Part shown: in pieces, positions 1 to 19,511 of the stretch
Numbering within the stretch: position 1 is the stretch's first letter
Layout: each line of letters opens with the position of its first letter
Assembly: GCA_022749755.1 (NCBI GenBank)
Contig: CM040445.1
Span: forward strand, 13,227,182-13,291,181
Reading direction: 5' to 3'
DNA from: Azadirachta indica
Taxonomy: Eukaryota > Streptophyta > Magnoliopsida > Sapindales > Meliaceae
DNA length: 64,000 nucleotides
Translations under genes and position numbers: made by a program
The notes under the pieces: generated by a model
The model's input: only the letters and a program-made list of their open reading frames with translations
Database searches by the model: none
What the model was told of the DNA's origin: nothing

Positions 1-286
1 CAAAAAATTTTCAGACAAATCGTAACTCAGTACTGTCTTGTTCTCAATGTCACGTATAGAAATGATCAGTCAGGTCTGAGACAGTTTGTCATGAATATCT
101 TGTACAAATAGGTAATTAACTAATTAGATCTAGCTACGGAATTCTCTTATCATTTAATAAATCAAAAAAAAGAAAAAATACTTGCAATTTGCAAATAAAT
201 TCCAATACATATATTGAAATTAATGACTTATTTGCTCTCTCATTAATTGAAATAATTATGTGTTGCCTAAAGCGAAGATTGATCGA

Positions 287-1373
287 TCATGTATCTTCTA
301 CGAGTGGAAGGCTTACGTTTAGGTCAAGATCGAGATTAAGATCAGGCAGACTGCAGCTAACTGTGCTGGTCATGGGCGCATCACTCAGAGAATAATCCTG
401 GACTTGATTATCATGTCTCTTGGAGTTCATGCAATTACGTCTTTGGTCAGCCCGATGGTTTTTGGGATCAATTCCCATTCGTATGAGCTTTCTTTTCAGA
501 TGAGTGTTCCAGTAATTCTTCACATCGTTGTCTGTTCTTCCTGGTAATCTTCCTGCTATCAATGACCACCTGAAAATTTTTGGACATAATATTTCTTAAT
601 CTGATAAAATAATTGGTATCTATTAAAGATATAGAATTTTGTTCAATGCTTCAGTATTGAATCTGCTGGGAAATTTCTTTAATTTAAAAGAGCTTTTAGC
701 CAGGGATCATAGGAAGAAATGTGTTAATTAATTACACCTAGAAAATTAATTATGAATGCTATATAAGCTTCTATGTATGCAATAATTTGATGGGCATGCA
801 ATGACACATTTGATATAATTTGAATCTACTTATCACATTGATATAGTAATACTAACTGTGAGAAATTAACTTATAGTTGGGATATATAATGTAATATGAC
901 CCTCAATTTCCAAAATTAGTTCACCATGATCATTCTAGCTAAAAGGAAAATTGTTTCGTAAATGTATTGCAGACCTATTTCCAAGAAGAGCATGGAGCTT
1001 GATGATGAGATCGTCTTCATCTTGGTCAAAGTTGCCATGTTTAATGTCTGGCCTTAAGTAATTCACCCATCTCAATCGACAGCTCTTACCACACCGAACC
1101 AATCCTAATTAAAAAAAAAAAAAAAAAAAAGACTACCCATAATTTAAGTAACACATGATAAGGCACAAAATAGACATATTTAATGAATTAATTATTTTGT
1201 GCTGGAGAATTAAATTCGAAGTAGGTAATATGAATTTACATACCCGTAGCTTGAGGAATTAAGCGCCAACAGCCTTCGCCATGTTTACGAATATATTCAA
1301 TGAGCTTCTCATCTTCTTGTTTCGTCCACGGTCCCCTGTTGCTCACTTGTTTGTCGCAGTAAGGATTCCTCAT
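287..1373 (-). CDS. R2R3-MYB transcription factor, subgroup-4 (MYB4-like) repressor type
   Basis: Three exons: 1373-1244, 1104-975 and 569-287, together 543 nt or 180 residues. The R2 repeat (about residues 13-60) keeps its three tryptophans. The R3 repeat has the usual Phe-Trp-Trp pattern and contains a full bHLH-interaction motif, [20 protein letters not shown]. Exon 2 is the canonical 130-nt MYB exon. After R3 come a GIDPKNHR block like the subgroup-4 C1 motif and an EAR-type C2 motif, [14 protein letters not shown], close to the C terminus. In the known family these features mark nuclear repressors of phenylpropanoid or flavonoid genes that act through bHLH partners and TOPLESS-type corepressors; this role is inferred. 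At 180 residues it is short for subgroup 4 (usually above 220). The N terminus reads MRNPYCDK, lacking the common Gly2. Intron 1 has a 20-T polypyrimidine tract just before its acceptor. The start is the ATG that aligns with the family; upstream in-frame codons are non-homologous. Confidence 0.9.
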
Positions 1374-3342
1374 TGTAACAATAATAATATTAACAAAAAT
1401 TATATTGACGTTGAGAAGGAACAAACAGAATCTATATAAATAGAGTTAACAAATATGCATAGACAATACTGAAGAAGGTGAAGAATATTTAAATAATATT
1501 TAGAAGGGAATAAATTGTAATTCAGCTTTGTGGATTGACTAACGGCTGGTTGTATCATCCTCCTCAACTTCTAAGAAGACAAGTGCATGTTCGTTTTTCC
1601 CTTTTCGGCTCATAAATTAAGCAGAGGGTCCAATAACAAAGGTGCTACAATTTGTTTTTTAATACTCTTAACATGCTCTTCATTTTTGTATGTAAATAAC
1701 TTTAACTTTTGAATTATTTTTGGATCAGCTATTTCTTTATATATATATTAAATTAATTAAAATTATGTTTACATCAAATTTTAGAAAATTTTTATTTAAA
1801 ATTAGAAAAAAAAGGTGTTGCCAGCCAAATATAGACTGACTGATAGTGACATATAGATAACATGGGAGTTAGGAAATCTTTCAAAAATGGTAAGATAAGT
1901 GAGCTAGCTAGGTTAGCTAGGGAAGAGAGATGTATAGCAACGGATGAGATGGTAGGTAAAAAATCACATGGTTATAGGTTGACCGTTAGATTTACAAAAG
2001 GAAAGTGCATATGCCACTGCCCCATCCCCGATTCTACATAAGAAAACAGACGTACCCTAACCAAGTCTTATTCTGAGTGCCAGTTTCTGGGCAGGGCAAA
2101 TACGGAGAAGTACTCACAAACCAAAACTCAACATTAAATTAATCAGTAGCTTGTTCTCTTATCCTTTCTCACATTCAGTCAACAACAAGCTTGAGGTTTT
2201 CGTTACTTAAATGAAGACGTTCAGATGTTAAGCGATTCAACTAATAAACTTTTTTTATTAAAAAAAAAAAAAATTGAGATTGAAAACTTTTTCTCACTCT
2301 AAATTAAAATGGGTAGTTAAAATGGTTCAATATATATGTCCAAATTGTTGCGTTGAGTTTTTCATAAGGGTTTTGACTGGTGGAGTTCGTAAAGACAGGA
2401 GGACTCGACTCTTAGATGAAAAAGAGTTTGGACACTGATTTTTCCCATTTCCATGTGTGTTCCCCTCGCTCTGTACAATATTAAAACATGGTAATTTAGG
2501 ATTTTTTAGCATTTTATGTGCCAGTATGTTGCATTGCATTGTTCTTCAAGAAATGCATAATTCGGGCACAAAAGAAGGCTTCATATTGAGCATAACCTAA
2601 TATTCAAAGTTGATTAAGATAAACAAGAAGTGTTTTGCAATTTAAAATTTACAATTACACTAACGCTTTGATGGTACAACAGAGAATTGCGGAAGAAACA
2701 GATACATTTTCAACACAAACATGGCATGATTTTAAAATGGTAAATTGCAAGCATTTTTGAGTAAAATAGTTCATCCTAATATGATAACAACAACCACCCT
2801 CTCACAGGGTAAGTGAATTGGGGGAAAAATACGGAACCAAAAGCTGGGTCCTATCTGCTAACTATTTTAGACATTTACTTCTGCACTATATATAAATAAT
2901 TTCTTTGCAACAAACCACGCAGCAACTTCCGTTGTTCAAGTTCCATAGACTGACATTGCAAAACTATGAATTGAAAATCCCACACAATGCAATGATTTCT
3001 TATGGATTAGAGGGCCAAAACTACCAATGCACAAACACTACAGAATGCCTGCTTTCACCACTATCTACAAGAAAACAACACAAACTCAAAGCTGTATCAA
3101 GGCCAAAACACTTGCCTGTTAATGGAACTTGTACATTCAAATGGTTTCTCTCGGTAAAACCAAAATAGCTAAGTGCTATTATGATCTTTTGTGAAACAAT
3201 TCCCGATCATAGAAGTTTCTTTTTCTCCCTTCCATCTCCCTTTAAACCAAATTCAAACAAACCAACATGACACAATAGATGTGTTCACCAACTTCTGAAT
3301 CTTGACATTGGTATCTGCTGAATTGGTCTCCACTAAAATTTC
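1374..3342. other. Intergenic, MYB to AIP1
   Basis: This stretch holds the MYB promoter (right of 1373) and the AIP1 3' flank (left of 3343). It is AT-rich with scattered A and T runs, for example near 2250-2270. Short open frames on both strands have no recognisable domain and no splice context. No RNA gene or transposon ends were seen. Confidence 0.5.
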
Positions 3343-6300
3343 TCAATTAGATGTCAACCTCCACACACGGATACAAGCATCCTCACCAGAGCTAACCACA
3401 GTTTGCTCATCAGTGAAAACTAATCCATAAACCCCACCCAAGTGAGCTCCTTTTATGGTCATACGGCTAGATGCCGGCTTGTCAATTTCATATACAATGA
3501 CACAGGTATCAAGCGATCCAGTAGCAACCCTACTGTTATCAGGAGACCAAGCAAGACAGTTAATGCGTGCAGTATGGTACAACATGTTCTTGAGCTTTAC
3601 CTGCAAGCCATCATTTGTCAAAAATAAGGAACAAGATTGCATTATCCTCTAGGTGAAAAAATAAATAAGAAATGCAATTTTAAGAAATATTCTGTGTATA
3701 CCTCTCGGGAGGCACAATCCCACACTACAGCTTCTCGATTTACATCAGCCGATGCAAACATTGAAACATCAGGAGAGTAGCGTATGACACTAACAGCCCC
3801 CCGGAGTTTCTCAAGGACAGCCTCTTCTGCAAGAGTATCTCCGCTAACTGAATAAATGTGAAGTTTACCATCTTGCCCACCGATAATGGCCTCACTTCCA
3901 TCAGGTGCAATAGCAGAAGCTGTCACAGGAAAACCAAGGTTGATGGTTGATACTACCTTTGCCCCACGGACCATAACAACACCTGAATCAGTAGTGACCA
4001 AAGCAAGTTCAGGAGAGTGAAGGGCAAGGCTTAAGTCCTTTGGTTGACTGCCAATGTCAATAGAATTTGCATCTCCACATTGATCCCCTTGTAGAGAAAC
4101 TCTCCATACCTGTCTTATAGGAAACAGAAGCAGACAAAAGCATTAGAGATGCAAAACAAAATGACAGATTAAGTAATTTCCATCAGAACAACAATTGATA
4201 GTGCAAGGCCAGTGAATCTTCCTTTCAACCACAACTATTCATTCACGAATTAGATGCTGGTATAAGTAAAATTCACGCATAACAGCTTGAACATAGGAAA
4301 AAAAGACCTCAACAACAGATTTCAGTAATAGCATTCTGTTCAATCAATTGAATTGTTTTCATTGCAAAGGCTACCAGAAAAAGTTAAATAAAAAAGATGT
4401 AAAGGATGAAGTACAAACAGACTATGTAAAATTGAAAATATTTAAGATGATTAATCACCTTGTTGTCAAATCCAGACGTGACAAGCTCTTCGTCAACAGC
4501 AGCAAAACATTTGATTTGGGAATTCTCTTTCCTCTGTAATTTACCACTATATCCAACACCTTGAATCCATTTAACTATCAAACCATCATAGCTACTGGAC
4601 AGTATGACCTTTGGATTGTTGAGTACAGCTAATGCAGCAACGTTTTTCATATGTCCAGATAATTGCAGTGGGCTCTTCTCCAGATCACTTGCTGAAAATA
4701 TACTGAATGTGCCACCAAGAGAAACAGTGACAAGATAATCATTCTGCCAAAGGCATCCAACTAGCATGTCATCGACTCCACCAGAGCCAGGAGGAGTCAA
4801 TGTTTTCTTCAACTTACCGTTATTATCCTCAGAGATCTCCCATACTTTTGCTGATTTGTCAGCAGACACTGTAAGAACCTACAAAGGAAGATTTAAACCC
4901 CAAAGGTTAGCTCATCACCAGGCATATGCTTTGAGCTAGAAACAAAGGTAAAACCACAAATAATGCAGCAGCTGACAAGGAAACAAATACTATCATTTTC
5001 ATCTGTATAGATAATAGTTGCCCTCTAAGAGATTTGAGTGTCAGACGACCATCAATTTTAGCAGCTCCAATATATGTTTTATCAATCTGACAAAATGTCT
5101 TTTCTGCACATCCCTTACAAGCAGATCCATTTATTTCTAGAACAGGAGCTTTCTTCGATTAAATTCATGTCGTGAATTTAAGGCAACATCCACCAAGCCA
5201 ATAACAAGCATATATTCACTACGAACAAGAAAAAACAAGGCCCCGCTGTCTGCCCACCTCTCTCTGTCTTGTCCAAAGCCTAATACACCCAGAACTCACT
5301 CTTTCCAGGTTGAGTTTTTGGATTGGATTGAGTTGACATTAAAAAATCCAATGAAATCTCAATAAGAAAGGAACATGATTTATGGCTGGGTCGAGTCCAG
5401 AACATCTGAGGCATCAATGGGAGTCAAGCTACAAGATCTTGATGGGGTTAACCCTAAAAGAAAAGTGCTTTGGTTCACCTTCAATCAGCATTTGCAGTAA
5501 AAGTTCAAGAACACAACCTGAACTCAGGTTTGACTGTCAATTTTAGAACTCCAATCAGTGACAGAAAAAATGCTTTGTCAGGCTTTGCAGAGAGTAAAAC
5601 TTTATTAAGTTTTAATAAAATATAAATGAGGAAAGATAGTTTGATCCCAATGAATTTTCAAACAAATCATGCCTAAAATCAGGGCTTCGTTAAAGTATGT
5701 TTTCAAACAACACCATATCTTCCCATTGAACAATTAAGAAGACAATAAAAATCCATAAATAAAGGAAAGATTTTCATGAATCAAGAAAAAGGGGGTGAAG
5801 GCAGGAGTAGAAAGAGTGCCTAATTGCTGCTTATATTCAGAATTATTAGGACTATCATGTCAAAACTTATATAAAAAATGACTGATGTAGGTTTTTATTC
5901 AGACACAGGTGCTGACCTGTTTACCACCTGGACTCCAGCTAACAGCATAGATGCTGCCTTTATGGCCATTTTCAGAAGATAGTTCTCCAATCTTATCCCC
6001 ATTCTTTCCATCAAATATTATACCCTTTTTGTCAGAGCTTACGCTGATGAATTTGCTGCCATCTGGAGAAAATCTAACACAATTGACAAAATTTGAATGA
6101 TCCCTGCAAATCAGTAAATCAAGACTTCAGCAATGCAGTAATATGTAAAAGAAGGATATTCAATGTTGCTGCACCTGTTTAAATGTGTCAGTCTTTTTTA
6201 ATGTTTTTGTTGTTTGTACAATGCTATAGTCATTATAATAGGTACATCATGCAATCAAGTCATTATAATGAGTACATCATGTAATCAAGTCATTATAATG

Positions 6301-8700
6301 GGTATACCATGCAATCAAGTATTGATCAGTCTAGATCATATTTAAATCTTGCAGACTGTTTACTGAATAATGATGTTCTCTGCATCATCTCATTCCCGGT
6401 AATTATCATACTCTGCATGTCTAGGTTGGGCAACTACTGCAAAATATTCATGTTCAGACCTTTTTTTTTTTCGGTGTAGGAAATTGAAGAATATCAAACG
6501 GCAACTCTAACAATTTGCAAGTATTTGACAACTATCGTATTAACTAGATATGGACATAGTTAAAGAAAACTGATGAGTAAAAAGGGAGGATAAATGCAAA
6601 TACCTGCGAGACAGTTTGAATTTAAATGGAGGTCCTTCATAGAAATTCACTAAGAAATCTTCTCCACATGTTGCAATGCGAAATGGCCTTGTTGGCTTAA
6701 AGGCACAACTTAGGACACGTCTTGAATGACCATCAAATTCCCCCACATTAGTGCCCGAATCCCACCTGTTCAAGATTATGTTCAACTATTGGATGTTAAG
6801 CAAAAGGTATATTGCAACGATCCATCATGGGATTAGTTAAAAGTGCAAGAATAAGATTTTTTCATCAAGTATAGGATGGTAAGAAAGAATTAGATTACAA
6901 CAGATTAAGCATGAGATTATTTGAATATTGGAGGAAAACTTCACACAGCTAAAAATTAAAAGTATGTTTGAATATTGGAGGTATAACAAGTATCCAGCCG
7001 CAAATAAGCACAAAAAAAACACCCAGCAGTGACCAGTGACCCAGCCTTAATTGATAAAGTTACTCCTCTTAGTTATCATACTATTTGTCAATGTATAATT
7101 TCCCCCAAATTTAAAACATAATTAATCAAAAATAAAATATGGCAATGATCTGATGATATAGCTTTTGTTCATGGGACACAGTCTACAAAGTTGAAGATAT
7201 TTGACATCTAGATCAAAGCACCTAGAAATTGTAGTAAATGCTGAAACAATAACTCAAAGGTAGTGGAAACCAAAGGGTTCAGCCATAGGGGGATTATTAT
7301 AATGCTTAAACCTATGAAAATATACTTCTGATAGCAATCCAAGCATATTTTGTGTGAATTCATTCACCAAATCAAATACCAGTTTTAGAACATCAAGTAG
7401 TAGCACACAATTTTCAGCCCACGCTTCTTCAGCTAGCAAAAGCAAGAGTTAAATCATATGAAAACTGATAATAAAATGCTCTGCTGACGAGTCTAGATGG
7501 CATATGATCCATAATTAGGTCAGATATGGTCCAAAATGGTATGGGATCTACTAGTCAAAAAATCCAGCCAGTGATAGGAACCAAGTATCCCTATTATAAT
7601 GACATCCTGAAATTTTCTACAATGCGTAAACAGTGCTGCCTGGTAAAATCTAATACCAAAAGAAATACAACAAGAAGCTCTAATGCCAAATGCACGTTTG
7701 TTGACATAGTCAAAGACCTTGTTGATTCTAGTCAAGGTAAGAACTTAACTCCAGGCCTTGAACCAAGAATACAGCAAAATAAAACAAAACTCAAATGAGT
7801 TTACAAATTGATTATACGAAATAGCACAAGTCAGTTTGCCCCCAAAAGCTACAACCACACCTATATGTAGAGCTAATGAATTATTCTGCATGTCAAGGCA
7901 TTGGAGTAAGAAAGTTCACAAATTGAACATAGACTCCAAGAAATACCTTAAATAAGCTTTACTAATATAGCAAATATACTAGGAAACAACTTCCACAAAC
8001 TCTATCTCTGCAAAGGGTAGTATTATCTCTAATATTGAATAGCTATTACTGTCAGCCTCACCAACTGTATCAGCATCAACGAAACCACAAAGTTAATTTG
8101 CATATTTAAGTTATTCCAGCATAGTTCATGCATATCTAGTACAACAGAATTATGTACTTCAGTAGACATTCAAACATCTGTAAGATGACTCTAACTCCAT
8201 TTGGCTTACGCTCAAGCACATAGTTTTCTCATTATCCCCAGCAGTCAAGCTCTTTTTCAATCACTCCCAAAGAATTTCAATTAATTGTCGAACAAAACTA
8301 AAACTCACATGAAGGCGCGAACAAGCGATTTCCCCTTGCCATCACCACAAGCAACGATCCTTAAACCGTCGGGAGACCACTGAAGATCGTCGATCCGACC
8401 CGACAAAACCTTGAACTCCTTCTTCAAAACGTGGTCATTGTAGGCCCCCCAGATCCGCACGGTCCCGGACACGTCAGCTGAGGCGATCCACTCTCCGTTG
8501 GGAGAGAACCGGGCCACGGTGGCAGGATAGGCGTGCTCGCCGTAGATCGAGACCTGCAGCGGATTACTAAGATCGAGAACAATAACGGATCTGCCATTGG
8601 TGTACAAAATGGAATTGGATTTCGGATGGCCGGAAATGAGAATTCCACGGCCGCGCTCCGTGGACGGAACGCACGCGTAGGTTTCCGCCAGTTGAGGCAT
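3343..8700 (-). CDS. AIP1: Actin-interacting protein 1 (WD40, 66-kDa stress-protein family)
   Basis: Six exons: 8700-8309, 6765-6604, 6103-5917, 4878-4459, 4109-3702 and 3600-3343. They total 609 codons with stop, or 608 residues, matching the family length of about 605-615. The N terminus [19 protein letters not shown] is the plant AIP1 signature. WD-type blocks recur through the whole protein (for example [57 protein letters not shown]), as expected for two seven-bladed propellers. AIP1 works in the cytoplasm with ADF/cofilin to speed actin filament disassembly; that is family knowledge. Intron 1 is long (about 1.5 kb) and intron 2 carries a minisatellite. A telo-box lies about 180 bp upstream of the ATG. 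All junctions are GT-AG and keep the frame. Confidence 0.96.
6229..6318. repeat. Minisatellite, three 30-bp units, in AIP1 intron 2
   Basis: Three head-to-tail units each begin GTCATTATAAT and end ATGCAATCAA, at 6229, 6259 and 6289. They differ by a few substitutions. The array is wholly intronic. Confidence 0.9.
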
Positions 8701-8877
8701 TTTTGTTGTTTGAAACTCAGTTCAACTGTTTGGAGTCTGGACAGAACGAATGATGACGAAAGGAAAAAGCTGGAGAGTTAGACTGGGAAAAAGGCACAGG
8801 GTGATTTTGAAAAGTGTGTAGTTTTATAATGGAATTACGTGCGTGTGGGGTGCACGACGAATCAATGATGACGATGA

Positions 8878-8887
8878 CTAGGGTTTA
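8878..8887 (-). promoter_or_regulatory. Telo-box upstream of AIP1
   Basis: The gene strand reads TAAACCCTAG about 180 bp before the AIP1 ATG. AAACCCTA telo-boxes are common near transcription starts of growth-related plant housekeeping genes. A TATAAAA-like string at 8828-8822 lies between this site and the ATG. Function is inferred from motif and position only. Confidence 0.45.
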
Positions 8888-8900
8888 GTACGTGGACAGA

Positions 8901-14883
<5,983 letters not shown>

Positions 14884-15422
14884 GTGGCTAGAACGTTTCT
14901 AAATCATGTTTTAGTTGCCTAGGGAAAGTATTAGACAGTGAAATACCTGTGCTGTAATAATAAGTCCCTAAATAACTATTAGTTGCTTTCCTTTTGCTTT
15001 AATTGCTGCAGAATGATAACATTTTCTTCCTTTACAACTGCATCAACATGCCTTACTAAACAAATGAAAACTGCAAGCAACTGCTCAACAACAATAAGTT
15101 AAATACAATACACAATTCTCCCAAAGGCACATAAGCCTTGACTATCAGTGTTTAGAACCTAAGGCTCTTAGTAAATCATATTTAAGTTCATTTTCCATCT
15201 AACAGGTTGAGGCAGCTGTAGAAACAGCACAGAATATTTAGGGTAATTTTTTGCAGTGATTGCCCTGGCTAGGCAACAAGTATAACATCTTATCTTGCAA
15301 CTTTCAAACATGTAAAGCATGTAATGTTTTGAGGGGGTTCTTATTAAATAAAATGCTCCTAATTTAGCCTCAAGAATTGGGTAATCATCCATGAATGAGA
15401 AAAAAAGAAAAAAAATGAAAGA
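14884..15422. other. Convergent 3' region of beta-glucosidase and EXO1
   Basis: Both 3' UTRs must fall in these 539 bp, as the two stop codons face each other. AT-rich; no further gene seen. Confidence 0.55.
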
Positions 15423-18400
15423 TTACACTCTAGAAAAGAAATTCAAGATACTAGTGCTCTTATTTACAGAACTCTTGCAATCACTTGTCTTTCTCTTTGC
15501 TGTTTTACTTCTTTCTTTCCCTCCAGAGATCCTTTTTGGCTTAGAATTCACACTTTCTTGTGATTCCATAGCTATGTACAATTCTGAATTTTCTAAGTCT
15601 GTTAAAACTGAAACTTCTTTGGTAATGCTCTGTCTCTGATCCAAGCTACTTCCAGGGTGCTTTCTAACCTTTGGTAGAGTAATATCAGGAGCAATACACA
15701 AGACATCCGACTCCTCATCATCAGACAATACTAAAACTTCTTGAGTATTGCTCTTCATCTGGTCTAATTGCTTTTCATCAAGTTTTCTTTTCTTGAAGGG
15801 ATTGTTGTCTGGAATTTTTGGTGGAATGTCATGCGGAACCTGAATTGTTTCATGAATTTCTGATGGTAAAAGTAATTTCTGGAGTGCAGCACCTTCTTTG
15901 AAGAACTTTGTTTCAGTTGAAACCAAATCCTGCTTCAGTGTATCTGCCACCAAAGACCATGCCGTTGTGACTATGTTGATTATCGTTACTACTCTACACT
16001 TGCATGTAAATCAACAAGCATGCCCACACATACATAGGGATATAACAACTCATGTATCTGAGCAACTACATATGCAAGTTCTGAATTTTCAAGCAGCATA
16101 AAAATACCCTGTATTAGTTAGTGAAAAAAACGGAAACAATCATCAAACAAAAAGAGGTAGAGAGAGAGAGACAGAGAGAGAGAACCAAGGTTAAAGAACT
16201 TGCCCATACTTTCTTTTTCTATGGTTTTATGTGAAGGAAATACCACAAAACCAGCTTCTTCTTTGGATCCAACAGTGATTTCAGGTTTGTGAAGTCTACT
16301 AGAAGTTTGGTTGACAATGGGAATTTGATGCCCTCCAGAAGGTAGGAAACAATTGAATGCCTCCATGCTTACTGGGTCTAAGCGTCCTTCAGCAATTGCA
16401 GCAGCTACTGATGGAGGAATTTCTCTAATATGTTTCATAATGGTCAAAGAAAAGAATATTTATCTCACATATGCACAGTGTATGAACAAGCATAATGATC
16501 AGATAGAAATGCTAACATTGCAGTTTTGATGTTAACTAAACTGCAATACTGGTGGTTTCAATGCCTGTGAATGAAAATTGCATCGGGAAGGAAATAGTGG
16601 GAGATTAAATTGATAAAAGGATACGGTCCTAGAAAATCAAGCTCTCCACCTAGAGACAGCAGAAGCTTCTCTGGAAGAGGTTTAATGTGTTTGAGCTTCT
16701 TAGAGCCAGCATCATATCTACAAATAGTGTTAAGGGGGCATTATTTATGTGCAAAATGATTCTGAAAACAAGTCATCAAGTCATTGAATTAATCTATTTT
16801 CATGATCTACTTACATCCGAGCATGCTGGAATACTGCAACTGCTTCTCCGAAAGATTTGGAGTAATCTTCAGGCACTTGACTGCCCTTCTCAAACTTCAG
16901 AACTGATAAAATCTGTAAAGAAAAAGCCTTTTGTATCAGTTCTGATGACTGACTAAATATAAGAATGTGCAGAAGTGAGTGTGATTGCAACTACAAATCT
17001 TTTATGTAAATATATTTGTTAGCCTGGAGTTCTGATGGATGCATTCAAAACTACAATTACCTTTATATATTTTAAGAAAGAAATTGCTAACATGAAGCCA
17101 GAGACTACAACAAAATGTTTTTGCTGAAAATTCAATCTAGTAATTGTAATCGGCATGCTTCACCACTAAGTCTAGTTTTGAAACATAAAAGATGAGCATG
17201 GAAAGAGCAAACTCCAGGTAGTTTGAGTACATTATATGTCTGTGCAATGTATATCAGAATTATGTCCAATGGTGACCCATTGATAATAATTAGGAAAGAG
17301 CATTGCAGGATGCCTTTATCAGTTTGTTAATTGTCTTGAGGAGGTTTTCAATGGATTGGAAATGTATTCAATAGAGAACATTACCCGGTCTAGGTTCCGA
17401 TATTTCGAAACCATGGAGTATGCCTTTGCAATCCCAATTCCAGGAACAGATGGAAGGAAATCACAGCCAGCCAACACACACATACCTGTGAAAACGATAC
17501 AACAAAAACCAGTTCTTAAGTCAGATATGTCAATAAAATGACAAAGATATTGTTTTATAGCATGAATAGAAATGTAATTCAATTAAAATTCTATCTCCAA
17601 AATAATTGAAACAAATTTACAACCTACATGAGCAAAAGAAGGGGAACATCATGTAGACACAAAAAAAAAAAAAAATGCGGACATTCATCATCATGAAATA
17701 CAGCAACTTTTAAACAAGACTTCAGAGATTGTTTTAGGATTCAAATTCGCTTCTGGATTTTGTGTCTTGTGCTGGAAAAATTTTGCCATTTTCCTGTTTA
17801 AAAACCTGCTAATGCACATACAGTCATTGCAAGGTTCTTAGGTTTTACAATGAGCTCACCTATAAATAATTCCTTATCAAAATTCCTAAAAGATGGTGTG
17901 CAAGTCTCAGAACCAAATACATTGTCTAGCACCAGCTCTTCACCATTTCCATGTCGATCCATCTTAAATACAGTCTGTTGGCAACAAAAGGAAATGAAAA
18001 GAACTTCAATAAGAAATAAAGAAAACAAATTCCCGAGCAGAGCAGTAGACATCTATCTGCGTTATACCGGAATTTCGTATAAGTGCTTACAGCTTGGCAA
18101 CCGTATGCTATTAGGTCACTATCTTCAGTAATCACAGCCACAATTCCTCCTTTTTCTACTTCAAGACTGGATAGATATGCTAACTGAGCATCAGCCTCGT
18201 AAGGGGCTACTACAAATTCAATGTTCTCAGCCCTTAATATCTGCATGGCAAATAAAAGAAATACTCGGCTGTAATGGTTTTAACTCTCAAGTATCGATTA
18301 AGCTTTCAAACTAATTAGGATTTAAACAATCAGTACCTGAATCAGTCGATAAGCCATGGCTGGAGTGACATTAATTGCTCTCTACAAGCAAATTGGATAC

Positions 18401-19386
18401 ACGAATTAGAGTAGGCTCAAAACTTCCTTACCAAGATATCATGAACTAAAACAGCAATTTACCAAGTTCAGGTAATAGAGAATCTCTCATTGCAAAGCAT
18501 ACTAAGACCATAATTAGCAGGATGGAATTTACAAGGTTCAAAATGGAATTGAGCAAAATTGGAGACATTAATTTTTCATTCTTTTTCCAGGAAAAGACTA
18601 GTTAGTATACAACTAACAGTTCCGCCTAATCCCATTTCAACTCTTTCATTTGTTTCCACTAATCTGCCACTATCACAAATTCAGGCAATGGAATACCTGA
18701 AAGAGCTCAGAGGCAGCTTTGGCATTCCCCTTTTTAAGTTTTTCCATTGCCAAATCACGATTAGCTTCTCTCCTCCTAAAAAATAGAACAAAATCCAAAT
18801 ACTAACTCAATTTCAAAGAGGAAATTAGTAACAAATATAATTTTTTCACAGACAGCAAATGTGGAGGATAACATGCCTCTGTCTTTCGCTCTCTGTTGTG
18901 GCCTTACAGGGAATATTTCCACCATCAAACACAACCACAGGCGTAATATTATAGTGACGCAGAAGATTTATTCTATGCATAAAATAATCCAAGTATCGCA
19001 ATTTCCTTTCACTATTTGAATTTAAAGAAAGCTCCATGCTACAAGAATATGCTGCAAAATTTCCAACACAAAGAAAAATAAAGAAAAAAGAAATACTCTC
19101 AATATATAAATTAGATAAAATTTAAAAAAAAAAATCTGAACATTGCAGCAAAAATTATCAAAAATAAAAGAATATTACCTCCTTTGTGAAGCCATGAGTA
19201 TGCATCAATACCCACCTGCAAATAAACGCAGATAAAAAAAATGGTAAGATAAAAATCAAATAAAAAAGAAAATGAAGCAATTAAAAAAATAGAGGGGTTG
19301 ATAATTACTCGTTTGCCGGCATATTTCTTGATGTGAATGGGTTTAATGTAGGGTTTCATGAATCTGAGAAGATCTTTAATACCCAT
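15423..19386 (-). CDS. EXO1: Exonuclease 1 (Rad2/XPG-family 5'-3' exonuclease)
   Basis: Twelve exons: 19386-19309, 19215-19179, 19051-18877, 18775-18697, 18381-18337, 18240-18091, 17974-17860, 17485-17385, 16912-16815, 16717-16625, 16424-16210 and 15970-15423. They total 578 codons with stop, or 577 residues. The XPG N-domain starts [14 protein letters not shown], and the I-domain holds [13 protein letters not shown] and [13 protein letters not shown]. All metal-binding acids known from human EXO1 are present: D30, D81, E153, D155, D178, D180 and D235. The enzyme resects DNA in mismatch repair and recombination in the nucleus (family knowledge). Intron 3 must use a GC donor (AGAG|GCATGT), because the nearby GT choice gives an early stop. 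The tail is shorter than the roughly 735 residues of Arabidopsis EXO1 and ends in SILNFFSRV, a PCNA-binding-like motif. Exons 11 and 12 are less certain because acceptor signals there are weak, but the phases agree. Confidence 0.93.
16155..16184. repeat. GA microsatellite in EXO1 intron 11
   Basis: An AG/GA dinucleotide run with one AC interruption lies just inside the intron after exon 11. It is C/T-rich on the gene strand. Confidence 0.85.
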
Positions 19387-19511
19387 TTCCTGCTTCTCTT
19401 TGACTATTTGCAGGAATTTGCTACTTTATATTTAGGATTATATTTTATATCATTTGTAAGAAATTAGAGAAAAATGTGACAATGATATTAAAATTTTTTA
19501 GCAGAGAAAAT

